Positions 16,666 through 24,663 of a stretch of DNA of 37,604 nucleotides are shown here, piece after piece. The notes under the pieces were generated by a model. That model made no database searches, was not told the origin of the DNA, and was given only the letters and a program-made list of their open reading frames with translations. Made by a program: the position numbers and the translations under genes. Position 1 is the first letter of the stretch, and each line of letters begins with the position of its first letter. Source of the stretch: Flavobacterium xinjiangense (GTDB lineage Bacteria > Bacteroidota > Bacteroidia > Flavobacteriales > Flavobacteriaceae); contig NZ_FRCL01000022.1 in NCBI RefSeq assembly GCF_900142885.1, positions 1 to 37,604 of the forward strand, in the 5' to 3' direction.

Positions 16666-16896
16666 TTATTTTTCAAAAACAACCATTTGTCTATTTGTCG
16701 TAAATCCGGGCTTTCCTCCGAGTCCAAAGCAACCAGATTCGGGTTGCACAAAAGTGGAAACACTCTCTAGTCTTACATATTTCCAACCTTGGGCGGTATA
16801 ATTCTTTATTAAACTTTCTAACTGTTCAGCAACATGATTAGAATTTCCTTTATTGGCATCTATTGAAGCTACGAAAGGGACTACTTTATATTCCAT
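16666..16896 (-). CDS. DUF4177-like small protein
   Basis: 76 residues: MEYKVVPFVASIDANKGN, then VAEQLESLIKNYTAQGWKYV and a strand-rich end NRQMVVFEK. The helix plus QGWKYVRLES is the DUF4177 hallmark, a small ferredoxin-like fold of unknown role. It is the first gene of the minus-strand run that continues to 12989. Confidence 0.65.
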   Translation of the reverse strand: MEYKVVPFVASIDANKGNSNHVAEQLESLIKNYTAQGWKYVRLESVSTFVQPESGCFGLGGKPGFTTNRQMVVFEK

Positions 16897-16994
16897 ATTT
16901 TTTATATTTAAATAATTTTATTCAAATTAAAAACAATTAAAAATCAAGTCCTTACGGTAAACCGTAATCTGGGTCATTATTTTATTTGCCCCAT

Positions 16995-17016
16995 AAAAAA
17001 AGCCCCCGAAGGAGCT
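16995..17016 (-). terminator. Intrinsic terminator after the two-component operon
   Basis: Minus-strand reading: AGCTCC, loop TTCG, GGGGCT, then seven T. It lies about 40 bases past the stop of the response regulator gene and separates that operon from the DUF4177-led run. Confidence 0.8.
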
Positions 17017-17057
17017 AGAATATGAAAAATAAATTAGGGTATGCCGGGAGTGAAATT

Positions 17058-17726
17058 TTAAATAATTCCTAAATCCTTAGCTATAGCTACAAGATGTACC
17101 GTGTTATTTGCTTTGAAATAAATTTTGAGTTTATTGATATGCTTTTCAATAGAACTTTTACTATGAGGGCCAATACCTTCCACTTTAAATAACGCTTCAA
17201 TATTTTCTTGAGAGATTCCTCTAGAGAGATATTTGATTAACTGTACGTCATAATTATTTATTTCGCTTGTGGTCGTATCTTGAAGCAGGTACAACAATTC
17301 AGGAGAAATATTTTCTTGTTCGCCGTTGTACGCTTTTTGAATGGCTCTTTTTAGGTCATATATTGTATTTCTTCCTTTTAATACATACCCATCGATATGA
17401 AGTTCATCAAATAATAATTTGACACGGTGCGCTTTGTCTTCAATCGAAAAAACAATTATTTTAATATTAGGGCATTGCTTTTTTGCGGCAGCTATCAATT
17501 CTTCGCCCGAATTGAGTTTGTTCAATTGATGGTCCTCTTTGAAGGACAAATCAGAAATAAGTAGTTGAAAAGGCATACCCTCTAAATTTGCTTTTTTAAG
17601 CTTCAACAAAGCTTCATCACAATATTTTGCATACTGAATTTCTTGAACATCAAGTTCATTCAGTATTTGGGCAGCACCCAAATCATTAAAATCGATATCA
17701 TCCGCAATTAAAACTTTTGTAAACAT
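17058..17726 (-). CDS. Response regulator with LuxR-like HTH
   Basis: 222 residues. The receiver domain has the acidic pair D9/D10 (LIADDIDF), phospho-acceptor D59 (LLISDLSF) and K117 (GYVLKGRN). The C-terminal domain (about 155-222) is a LuxR-type helix-turn-helix (LIKYLSRGISQENIEALF, then SSIEKHINKLKIYFKANN). It follows the histidine kinase gene by 9 bases and is its partner. Target genes are unknown; the small lipoprotein gene just upstream of the kinase and the divergent gene at 20085 are candidates. Confidence 0.85.
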   Translation of the reverse strand: MFTKVLIADDIDFNDLGAAQILNELDVQEIQYAKYCDEALLKLKKANLEGMPFQLLISDLSFKEDHQLNKLNSGEELIAAAKKQCPNIKIIVFSIEDKAHRVKLLFDELHIDGYVLKGRNTIYDLKRAIQKAYNGEQENISPELLYLLQDTTTSEINNYDVQLIKYLSRGISQENIEALFKVEGIGPHSKSSIEKHINKLKIYFKANNTVHLVAIAKDLGII

Positions 17727-17735
17727 ATTTATATC

Positions 17736-19454
17736 TTATTTTGGAACTAAAATTTTAGCTTTGAAACCTTTATTGGTTTGAGAATCAAAAGTAAGTATTC
17801 CATTTATTGTCTGAATACGGTTTTCCGCATTCTGGAGACCATTTTTTAAAATTAGTTTCTCCGAGAAACCAATTCCATTATCTGAATAGTCAATTTTGAG
17901 TTTATTTTGTCCCATGTCAAAACCAATGACCACAAAACTGGCTTGACTGTATTTTTTCATATTAACCATCAGTTCCTGTAGTACCCGTTGTATTGCTATC
18001 TTTTTTTCTGTTTCAACTTTTGACCAATCTATTGGGTTTCCATTTTTAATAATAACTTCGGTACCACTACTTTTATAGCTATTGAGCATTTGTTTTAAAT
18101 TGTGTTCAAAACGTTCTCCCGTCTCTAAAGGACTATTTTCCCTAGAAAAATTTCGCGTTCTAACATATATTTTATCCAGGTTATCCAGAAGCGTTTCCTT
18201 CTTCATTGGATCCTGCAAATCTTGAGTACCAGCAAAAGTCATGGCATAAAAAACATCATTAGCCAATTCGTCATGGAGTTGTTTGGAAATTCGGGTTTCC
18301 GTATTATAATTGGCCTCTAATCTTTCTCGTTTGGTTTTAGCTTTGTAATAATTGATTATAAATACGATCCCACCAAGTAGTATCACAAATCCAATAAAGA
18401 ACAAGTACTTTTGGTTCTTTTGTGTTGCCAATTGCAAAAGGGTTTCCGCCCTTTCCCCTTTATATTTGATACTTTCCAGATTGGCTTTTCTGGAATCATA
18501 TCTAATTTTAGCAAATTGATTTTTAGCATTGTTCCGTATTTTTTTAATACTGTCGTCTAAATTTATAAACATCAAGGCAGAACCATTTATTCTTTTTTCT
18601 TGATTATGAGCCATTAAAAATGCCAAGGCCTCCAATCTCTCGTCAATGCTTTGATATTTTGTGGCTACTACATAAGCCTGCACGGCATTCTCTTTTGATT
18701 TTTGATAATCCCTTCCTTTATAGAAATCAGCTAAATGAAGGTAACTTTCAATACTTCCATAGGAATCACCTCTATCAATTCGCATTGTTAACGCCTGATT
18801 CATTAGTTCTAGCCCTTTATTAATACTATTGGACTTATAATAAGCAAACCCTAAATTATCAATAATGATGGCTTTTTTATAAGGTAGGGTATCTAAAAGA
18901 TTCGATTTTAAAAGAGGCTCTAAAAGAAGAATCGCCTTCTTATATTTTTTTTGTTCTATATAGACATTAGCTATATTATTGAGGGGCGTAAGCCTTACTA
19001 TTGAATCGCTAGCATTTTCTAAGATTTTATTGTAATAAAAAACGGCATCATCATAGTTCTTGAGCTCTTTTGCGGAGATACCAAATAGATTATTTGCAGC
19101 TAGCTGATATTGTAAATTATCATGGATATAGGGTAATGCCTCAGTCAAGGTTTCTTCGCTGCTGCCGTAATCGCCAAACGTCTGCTGGATTCGTGCCAAC
19201 TGAATTAAAGTATAAGCAGAATAGGCGCTGTCTTTTTCAGTCTCAAATATCTCTTTTGATTTATTGTAATAATAGTAGGCACTATCAAATCTTTTTGCCG
19301 TGTAATAAGAATCCGCTAAATTGGCGAATTTCTTAGCTAGGACACTTTTTGGCGTTTCTTTTTTTTTAAGATTCGCAGGACTTATGTCGGTCCCCTTTTG
19401 GCAAGATACAAATGCAAATAAAAACAATAAAACTAAAAACGGGGAACGCAGCAT
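17736..19454 (-). CDS. TPR-containing sensor histidine kinase (lipoprotein-type signal)
   Basis: 572 residues. A signal peptide with lipobox-like FAFVSC is followed by TPR repeats (about 40-300), a membrane helix (~350-370, YLFFIGFVILLGGIVFIINY), and a kinase core of the HisKA_3/NarX type. The H-box is RISKQLHDELANDVFYAM, the N-box is QRVLQELMVNMKKY, and the G-box is DNGIGF. TPR-kinase proteins of this layout are common in Flavobacteriaceae and sense periplasmic signals by protein-protein contact. It forms an operon with the response regulator. Confidence 0.85.
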   Translation of the reverse strand: MLRSPFLVLLFLFAFVSCQKGTDISPANLKKKETPKSVLAKKFANLADSYYTAKRFDSAYYYYNKSKEIFETEKDSAYSAYTLIQLARIQQTFGDYGSSEETLTEALPYIHDNLQYQLAANNLFGISAKELKNYDDAVFYYNKILENASDSIVRLTPLNNIANVYIEQKKYKKAILLLEPLLKSNLLDTLPYKKAIIIDNLGFAYYKSNSINKGLELMNQALTMRIDRGDSYGSIESYLHLADFYKGRDYQKSKENAVQAYVVATKYQSIDERLEALAFLMAHNQEKRINGSALMFINLDDSIKKIRNNAKNQFAKIRYDSRKANLESIKYKGERAETLLQLATQKNQKYLFFIGFVILLGGIVFIINYYKAKTKRERLEANYNTETRISKQLHDELANDVFYAMTFAGTQDLQDPMKKETLLDNLDKIYVRTRNFSRENSPLETGERFEHNLKQMLNSYKSSGTEVIIKNGNPIDWSKVETEKKIAIQRVLQELMVNMKKYSQASFVVIGFDMGQNKLKIDYSDNGIGFSEKLILKNGLQNAENRIQTINGILTFDSQTNKGFKAKILVPK

Positions 19455-19506
19455 ATGATGTTACTTTCCCCGAAATTAGCAATTAATTGTAAACAAAAAC
19501 TTATTA

Positions 19507-19740
19507 TTAAGGATTTTTTGGTGGTGTAATAATAATTACGTCATCACCGGGGCCATCAGCAGCCATTAGAGTGCTTGTACCAGAAAAAGAACCAGGGCGA
19601 GTTTGATTGAATTCACGACCTATTTTTTGAACTCCAAAATCTTTTGCTTGAGGAGTTGAACTATCAATTGCATCCGCTTCGCATGATACCATAACTAAGG
19701 CCGTTACTGCAATAGCAGCTGTAAAAAATATTTTTTTCAT
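19507..19740 (-). CDS. Small lipoprotein
   Basis: 77 residues from the ATG at 19740; the frame is open further upstream but without a signal peptide there. Signal MKKIFFTAAIAVTALVMVSC with lipobox VMVSC, then a short polar tail with no recognised domain, ending GPGDDVIIITPPKNP. It lies 52 bases upstream of the kinase gene on the same strand, so it may be a ligand or target of that system. Family unknown. Confidence 0.6.
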   Translation of the reverse strand: MKKIFFTAAIAVTALVMVSCEADAIDSSTPQAKDFGVQKIGREFNQTRPGSFSGTSTLMAADGPGDDVIIITPPKNP

Positions 19741-20022
19741 GATTTTAATTGTTAAAAAATTGACATAGGTTTGGCCGTTCGATATGTTCAATCGAATAAT
19801 TAGTAAGGACCAAACCATTAAAATGAGAACAGTTTTTTGGGTTGCGGGAAGTAATGTGGACTAGTATGGAATAGTTTAATTATACTTCCCGGAATAAAAA
19901 TTCTGTTCTGTATAGCCTCACATTTATAGAAGTAGTTTTGTACATTTGTTCGTATCGCGAAATAGAACAAGAACTAATTCCGAAGCAAAGTAATGAAGCT
20001 ATCGCAGTAAAATTGATCCGGA

Positions 20023-20076
20023 ATTCCTATGATTCCCAGTAATACCGTGGATTCCTAGAAATTCCTAAAAATTCCT
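20023..20076. promoter_or_regulatory. Helically phased ATTCC(T/C) direct repeats before the gene at 20085
   Basis: ATTCCT occurs at 20023, ATTCCC at 20032, and ATTCCT at 20051, 20061 and 20071; the last three are exactly 10 bp apart, so they lie on one face of the helix. Phased direct repeats of this kind are typical binding sites of oligomeric regulators. They end 8 bases before the start codon. Confidence 0.45.
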
Positions 20077-20084
20077 TTAAGCAT

Positions 20085-20954
20085 ATGGTGAAAAATACTT
20101 TAGAAGATTATAAAGTGGGGGTTAAATTGAAGTATGAAATTGAAAAGATGGGGAACCATTCTAGTTTTTTGCTAAATCCTTCTCGTGCCAAATTGAGGAA
20201 ATTATGTGGCGAGTTATTTAAGAATAACACGAAGACTGATGATTTAAAAAGCTTTTCAGCTTTTTTTCAATTTGATTTTGTTTTAAATTGCTCCAATAAA
20301 TTAAAAGACCAAACTGATAAATTCAGACCTATTGAAACATTTTTTAAAGGTGAAACTGATTTAACGGATATTGAAGCAGTGAATATTGCGGCGATATTAG
20401 TTGATTTTAATCCGCGGCCTTACCTTAAATTTTCAAAACAGCAGGCTTTTAAAAATGAGAATGTCACCACTAATAGTATTGAAAGTACAGATACAGCCAG
20501 TGTTTTTGAAGTAACTAAGACTGTAAAAAATGATAGCGAGCGCGCGATTCAACCATCACCATTACAAAAGAAAAAATTAAGTATCTATCATAAAAGGCTA
20601 CTTATCCCCGGACTGCTATCAGTTGTCATTTTGAGTGGTTTTGGGTACGTTTTTTTACCCAAAAATCAGTGTATGCAATGGCAAAAAGACCATTATGAGG
20701 CAGTTGTTTGTGAAACCAAAGCAATGGGTTTCGTAAACTTGTATTCAACGATGCCTCTAAATAAAAATATGCTCAATTTCAGAAAAATTAAAATTTGTGA
20801 CACCACAACCTTTTTTATGCATAATAGACCAATAGTGTGGTATTGTAAAACGGGAAATAATCTGGAGTTTTTTAATGGACCAGGTTTTAACCCTGAAAAT
20901 GAAAAACCTTTAAGACCGATTACCCAATACATGATTGACAAATATATTAAGTAA
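20085..20954 (+). CDS. Flavobacterial single-pass membrane protein
   Basis: 289 residues. A cytoplasmic N-terminal domain of ~165 residues contains LRKLCGELFKNN and DIEAVNIAAILVDFNPRPY; a single membrane helix follows (~173-193, LLIPGLLSVVILSGFGYVFL). The outer C-terminal domain has a conserved-looking set: MQWQKDHYEAVVCE, LNFRKIKICDTTTFF, PIVWYCKTGNNLEFF and PLRPITQYMIDKY. I have the impression that this family is frequent in Flavobacterium, but its function is unknown. It may be an anti-sigma-like or stress-related sensor by architecture only. Confidence 0.6.
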   Translation: MVKNTLEDYKVGVKLKYEIEKMGNHSSFLLNPSRAKLRKLCGELFKNNTKTDDLKSFSAFFQFDFVLNCSNKLKDQTDKFRPIETFFKGETDLTDIEAVNIAAILVDFNPRPYLKFSKQQAFKNENVTTNSIESTDTASVFEVTKTVKNDSERAIQPSPLQKKKLSIYHKRLLIPGLLSVVILSGFGYVFLPKNQCMQWQKDHYEAVVCETKAMGFVNLYSTMPLNKNMLNFRKIKICDTTTFFMHNRPIVWYCKTGNNLEFFNGPGFNPENEKPLRPITQYMIDKYIK

Positions 20955-21054
20955 GCAGATACGGGTGATTTGTCTTCTCACTATGTCACTATAAGTAAAA
21001 TTTAGACGCTGACTGTAATCCAAATCTTTTAGTTTAGTTCTTAATAACGAATTA

Positions 21055-21263
21055 CCCACTGCTGGCGCAAGTGTCTCGCTCGTGTCCATCTCCAATCGGG
21101 CTAGGGCTATATATTAAACCCCACTGGCGCTCGTTTGTCAACCTTCTCTGGTGCTTGTCTGCGACGAGTACTTACTTTAATTTACAACTAAATCTTAGCG
21201 TTTGCAACGCGATTAAAACAAAGAAGAAGGACCTGACCGCGCTGATATACCACAATCGTTAGC
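21055..21263. repeat. Cassette-type flank, left direct repeat B at its end
   Basis: The gap 20955-21460 holds no gene. From 21055 it has a higher-GC block with internal echoes (CCCACTGCTGGCGC at 21055, CCCACTGGCGCTCG at 21120). It ends with the 31-bp repeat B at 21233-21263 (CTGACCGCGCTGATATACCA..CGTTAGC), whose partner is at 23734-23763. The two copies flank the regulator/SDR/VOC genes. Confidence 0.5.
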
Positions 21264-21432
21264 TATCACAGTCCCGGTAGTAATTGCTTGGGCAAATATC
21301 ATGGATTGTACACCGTTAACAACCTCTAAGTTAATAAAGAAAAAATAAGTGTATTTACTTTGGGAAATACTTAAAATTCTATAAATCCCGGAATCTTGAT
21401 CGACTGAAAATCTGCTATTCAGATAAAAAAAC

Positions 21433-21440
21433 TAACTTTG
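21433..21440 (+). promoter_or_regulatory. Bacteroidetes -7 box for the Crp/Fnr-type gene
   Basis: TAACTTTG matches the TAnnTTTG -7 element. It lies 20 bases before the ATG at 21461, which implies a short leader. No good TTTG -33 element is visible at the usual distance. Confidence 0.4.
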
Positions 21441-21460
21441 TTCGTATAAAAAAAGTGCTG

Positions 21461-22039
21461 ATGTTTGACGTCTTCCAAGATTATTTAAGCCAAAAGATTA
21501 CCCTTAGCGCTCAGGAGTTTGACTTGATTAAATCCGTTGCGAAAATTAAAAAATTACGAAAACGCCAATATTTATTGCAGCAAGGTGACTTTTGGAAGTA
21601 CAAAGCTTTTGTTTGTCAGGGATTATTAAGAAGCTTTCGTACAGACGACAAAGGAGTTGATCATATTATTCAATTTTCAATTGAAAACTGGTGGGCGGGT
21701 GATATTGAAAGCAGCACTCTTGGTAATCCCTCCAAAAACAACATCGAAGCGCTGGAAACGACAACGGTGCTCTTGTTTTCAAATAATGATTTTGAAATGT
21801 TGGAAAGCAAAATTCCAGTTTTTAAGGATTTTATTGCGGCCCTGATTACACAAAGTTATTTTGCTTCCCAAAACCGCGTTCACGATTCCATAAGCATGAA
21901 TTCGGAAGAGCGCTATTCTAAATTTCTTAAAACCTATCCTCAAATTGCCAATAGGGTTCCACAGCATATGATTGCTTCATATCTGGGAATATCTGCCGAA
22001 ACCCTGAGCAGGATTAGAAAACAAATCCAAAAGAAATAA
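21461..22039 (+). CDS. Crp/Fnr-family transcriptional regulator
   Basis: 192 residues from the ATG at 21461; a GTG six bases earlier is possible but less likely. The N-terminal cyclic-nucleotide-binding-like beta roll has RQYLLQQGDFWKYKAFVCQG and DHIIQFSIENWWAGDIES; the C-terminal winged helix has ERYSKFLKTYPQ, MIASYLGISAETLSRIRKQ. This is the common Bacteroidetes short form, which usually lacks clear cAMP-binding residues. It likely controls the SDR and VOC genes downstream, with which it shares flanking repeats. Confidence 0.85.
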   Translation: MFDVFQDYLSQKITLSAQEFDLIKSVAKIKKLRKRQYLLQQGDFWKYKAFVCQGLLRSFRTDDKGVDHIIQFSIENWWAGDIESSTLGNPSKNNIEALETTTVLLFSNNDFEMLESKIPVFKDFIAALITQSYFASQNRVHDSISMNSEERYSKFLKTYPQIANRVPQHMIASYLGISAETLSRIRKQIQKK

Positions 22040-22147
22040 ATTCGTCTTGACATTTGTCAATGTTTTTTTCCTTCAAATGTCAATGGAGGAGGCGTCCTGT
22101 TATACGGACCTTTGCCCTGTTAAATCAACATTTAAAATTTAATAGAA

Positions 22148-23005
22148 ATGAGAAAGAAAATCTTTATCACAGGAACGAGTTCGGGTTTTGGAAAACTGAT
22201 GACTCAGACCTTAGCCGCCGAAGGTCATATCGTAATTGCAGGGATGCGAGGAACTCAGGGTAAAAACAGAAAAGTTGCGGAAGAATTGTCAGTATTGGCA
22301 AATGTAGAAGTGACGGAAATTGATGTGGCTGATGATGCTTCGGTCAGCTTAGCCTTCGAAAAAACACTATCAAAATATGGGTCAATAGATGTCTTAATAA
22401 ACAATGCAGGGGTTACTGGTTATGGTTTGTTAGAATCGTATTCGCTGGACCAGATCCGCCAAATGTTTGAAATCAACTTTTACGGCGTTTTGCGCACCTA
22501 TCAAGCGGTACTGCCGAGTATGCGCAAAGCAAAAAGCGGCTTGGTGATCAATGTCACTTCGGGCGCGAGCGGTCATACATTACCGTTTATGATTCCATAT
22601 TTTGCTTCAAAATTTGGCGTTGAAAGTATAACCGAAGGCTTGCAGGATGAATTGAAACAGTTTAACATTGAGAACGTAACCATTCAGCCGGGTGTTTATC
22701 CAACTGAAATGAACGATGGAAGCAAAGCGGGACTGTCATCAGACAAACCTGAAATCACGCTGCAATATGGTGATCAAGCCGCTCAGGATTTTATTGCGCT
22801 TGCTTCAGGTTTGTTACGCAAGCTTACTGAATTTAATATGAATCCACAGATCATTGCCGATGGTGTATTAGCCTTGATTAATATGCCCGCAGGCACCAGA
22901 CCATTGCGTTTCCCACTCGATGCTATTGCACAAGGGACTGATCAAGAATTTATTAATGCAAGAGCGGAAATCAAATCACGCTGGCTCAAAAAATACATCG
23001 ACTAA
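22148..23005 (+). CDS. SDR-family NAD(P)-dependent oxidoreductase
   Basis: 285 residues, complete. Cofactor motif TGTSSGFG (8-15), NNAG (85-88), catalytic Ser in VTSGASG (~138-141), Y151 and K155 in YFASK. It is of the classical SDR type and likely reduces or oxidises a small carbonyl compound; the substrate cannot be told from sequence. GC content appears higher than in its AT-rich neighbours, in keeping with arrival as a cassette. It follows the Crp/Fnr-type gene by 108 bp on the same strand. Confidence 0.9.
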   Translation: MRKKIFITGTSSGFGKLMTQTLAAEGHIVIAGMRGTQGKNRKVAEELSVLANVEVTEIDVADDASVSLAFEKTLSKYGSIDVLINNAGVTGYGLLESYSLDQIRQMFEINFYGVLRTYQAVLPSMRKAKSGLVINVTSGASGHTLPFMIPYFASKFGVESITEGLQDELKQFNIENVTIQPGVYPTEMNDGSKAGLSSDKPEITLQYGDQAAQDFIALASGLLRKLTEFNMNPQIIADGVLALINMPAGTRPLRFPLDAIAQGTDQEFINARAEIKSRWLKKYID

Positions 23006-23153
23006 CAAACAATAACCTTTTTCGCAGATTATTTAAGTGTTATATCGTTATTAATTGAAGAATAGTAATTTACATTGGGTTGTTTGCTCAATCGAGGAAT
23101 GCGATAATGGCACTTCAAATGGGCAATAAGTACATAATAAAAAAAAAATAAAC

Positions 23154-23627
23154 ATGAAAAATGAAACTTATGAAAACCGTGGCTTAGCCTCATTTTCACT
23201 TTACAACATTGCCTTTACCGTCTCCAGTATGGATAAATCCATCAAATGGTATGGGGATATTTTTGGCTTCAAATTAATCAGCCGAACCACTTTTTCAGTT
23301 CCTGCCGGCTCGGTAGAAGCTGCTATTATTGAGCGTGGCGGTCTTCGACTCGAACTTTTAGAGGTCCCAAATGCAGAACGTATTGATACGCTTTTTGCAG
23401 AAGTGCCGCTGCACCTTAATGTTATAGGCAACAAAGCAATTGTTTTGCAAGTAGATGATATAGCTATTGCCACAAGAGAACTCGAAGAAATAGGAGTAAC
23501 GTTGGTATGGCGCGAACAATATCTGGTAGGCGATAAGATGCTGTGTACAATGATTCAGGATGTTGACGGAAATAAAATCAATATTTTTCAGACCGATACT
23601 TTAATAGGCACTGAAGACAGCAACTAA
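23154..23627 (+). CDS. VOC-family (glyoxalase/dioxygenase-fold) protein
   Basis: 157 residues with the VOC pattern: YNIAFTVSSMDKSIKWYGDI and FGFKLISR, a central LRLELLEV strand, then IVLQVDDIAIATRELEEIGV and IQDVDGNKINIFQ. The metal ligands of VOC enzymes would be in AFTV, ELLE and NIFQ; the usual His/Glu at the first position is not obvious here, so it may be a binding rather than catalytic member. Probably co-expressed with the SDR gene, possibly in handling a reactive carbonyl compound. Confidence 0.8.
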   Translation: MKNETYENRGLASFSLYNIAFTVSSMDKSIKWYGDIFGFKLISRTTFSVPAGSVEAAIIERGGLRLELLEVPNAERIDTLFAEVPLHLNVIGNKAIVLQVDDIAIATRELEEIGVTLVWREQYLVGDKMLCTMIQDVDGNKINIFQTDTLIGTEDSN

Positions 23628-23667
23628 GCAGTTCTGTTAATCCTATGCGAAGTATTTGGTAATCTCC

Positions 23668-23701
23668 AAAAAGCTCGGTTCTGTTGAATCGGGCTTTTTT
23701 T
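23668..23701 (+). terminator. Intrinsic terminator after the VOC gene
   Basis: AAAAAGCTCG, an 11-base loop and CGGGCTTTTTTT form a good stem with a T run. It ends the plus-strand regulator/SDR/VOC unit, just inside the right copy of repeat B. Confidence 0.75.
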
Positions 23702-23733
23702 GTGGTGTCCCAAAATAGATGGTACTAATAGAT

Positions 23734-23763
23734 CCGACCACGCTGATATACCACAATGTTAGC
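23734..23763. repeat. Direct repeat B, right copy
   Basis: CCGACCACGCTGATATACCA...TGTTAGC, nearly identical to 21233-21263. Its end, TGTTAGC, resembles the GTTRRRY crossover site of integron-like recombination. The rest of the gap to 24103 has no gene. Confidence 0.55.
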
Positions 23764-23993
23764 GTAGTTTTTTAAAACGTTCCCATAATAGTGAACAAAT
23801 AGTAGTTTATTTTTCACCCTGCAATCTGCAAGATATTTTTAATTTAATGACCAAAATCTAGCAAAAAAGTTGGCTCATATTGTATTGTTCATGTGTTTCT
23901 AATCGTAAAATGTAACGCTGTCTATGGTCCGATTTCTTTTAATAAACCACCAAGTGACTTTTCTGGAAAGAGTATTAATTGTGATTTAAACCC

Positions 23994-24043
23994 TGTATAT
24001 TTACTTTCTGATTAATAAAATAAAATTCATTTAGAGCTTTTTA
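23994..24043. repeat. Dispersed repeat A, copy 3
   Basis: TGTATATTTACTTTCTGATTAAT...AATTCATTTAGAGCTTTTTA, related to 8765-8815 and 9383-9434. It lies 60 bp before the gene at 24104, the same distance as copy 1 from the gene at 8876. Confidence 0.55.
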
Positions 24044-24103
24044 TCACGACGCTTCTAGTGAACTAAGTTAGAAGTAGCATGCATTTCAAGCAAAAATATA
24101 AAA

Positions 24104-24611
24104 ATGGAAAAATACGTAAGACAATTAATTTCAATAGAATTTGATGACAAAAAAGAAATCTTTAATGGGTTTCTAATTGATTGGACAGCGGATTGGATTT
24201 TACTAAAAAACAATCCTGTAGATTTTATAATTGACGGCTACACGATCTTGAAAAACAAGAATGTAAAGGCAATTATTCAAGACAAAGATCATGAATTCAC
24301 AGAAAGAGTAATCAAATTAAAAGGTTTAAAAACAAGCGCAGAAGAAATAATTCCGCTGAGAGATTTGTCTTCCATAATACACTTTTTAGCAAACAAGTAT
24401 GAGATTTTTCAGATTGCAACAAAATCAGATAAAGCGGTTTATCTGGGTAAACTGATAGAACTGGATGAAGAGGAACTGGTCATCGATTTTTTTGGGAACC
24501 GAAGGACAATTTGAGGGGGAGATGAGTTTTAAGCCAAACAAAATAAGAGTGATAGAATTTGATACTGATTATATCAATTCGTTGAAACTAATTGTTGACG
24601 AAGAAAAGTAA
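24104..24611 (+). pseudogene. Unknown 166-aa protein broken by a frameshift in a T run
   Basis: The frame from 24104 stops at 24514 (136 residues). But reading one base fewer in the seven-T run at 24487-24493 changes ..DFFGNRRTI-stop into ..DFLGTEGQFEGEMSFK, and the frame then runs on with charged, protein-like text (RVIEFDTDYINSLKLIV) to a stop at 24611. The intact protein would be about 168 residues. It is soluble and beta-rich, of no recognised family, with duplicated halves suggested by IEFDDKKEIFNGFLIDW and AVYLGKLIELDEEELVIDF. It could be a true mutation, a sequencing error in a homopolymer, or slippage-controlled expression. Confidence 0.65.
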
Positions 24612-24663
24612 ATAACAAGCGGCTGTGACATAGCCTTAATACTAGGAGCCATTTAATAGCAGA

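Noticed and set aside
16665..16763. Upstream extension of the YidD-like frame
   Set aside because: The added residues are antisense-independent text overlapping the DUF4177 gene and precede the natural YidD start, so the ATG at 16664 was chosen.
21071..21262. Small plus-strand frame in the cassette flank
   Set aside because: It lies in repeat sequence with internal echoes, has no domain, and its end coincides with direct repeat B.
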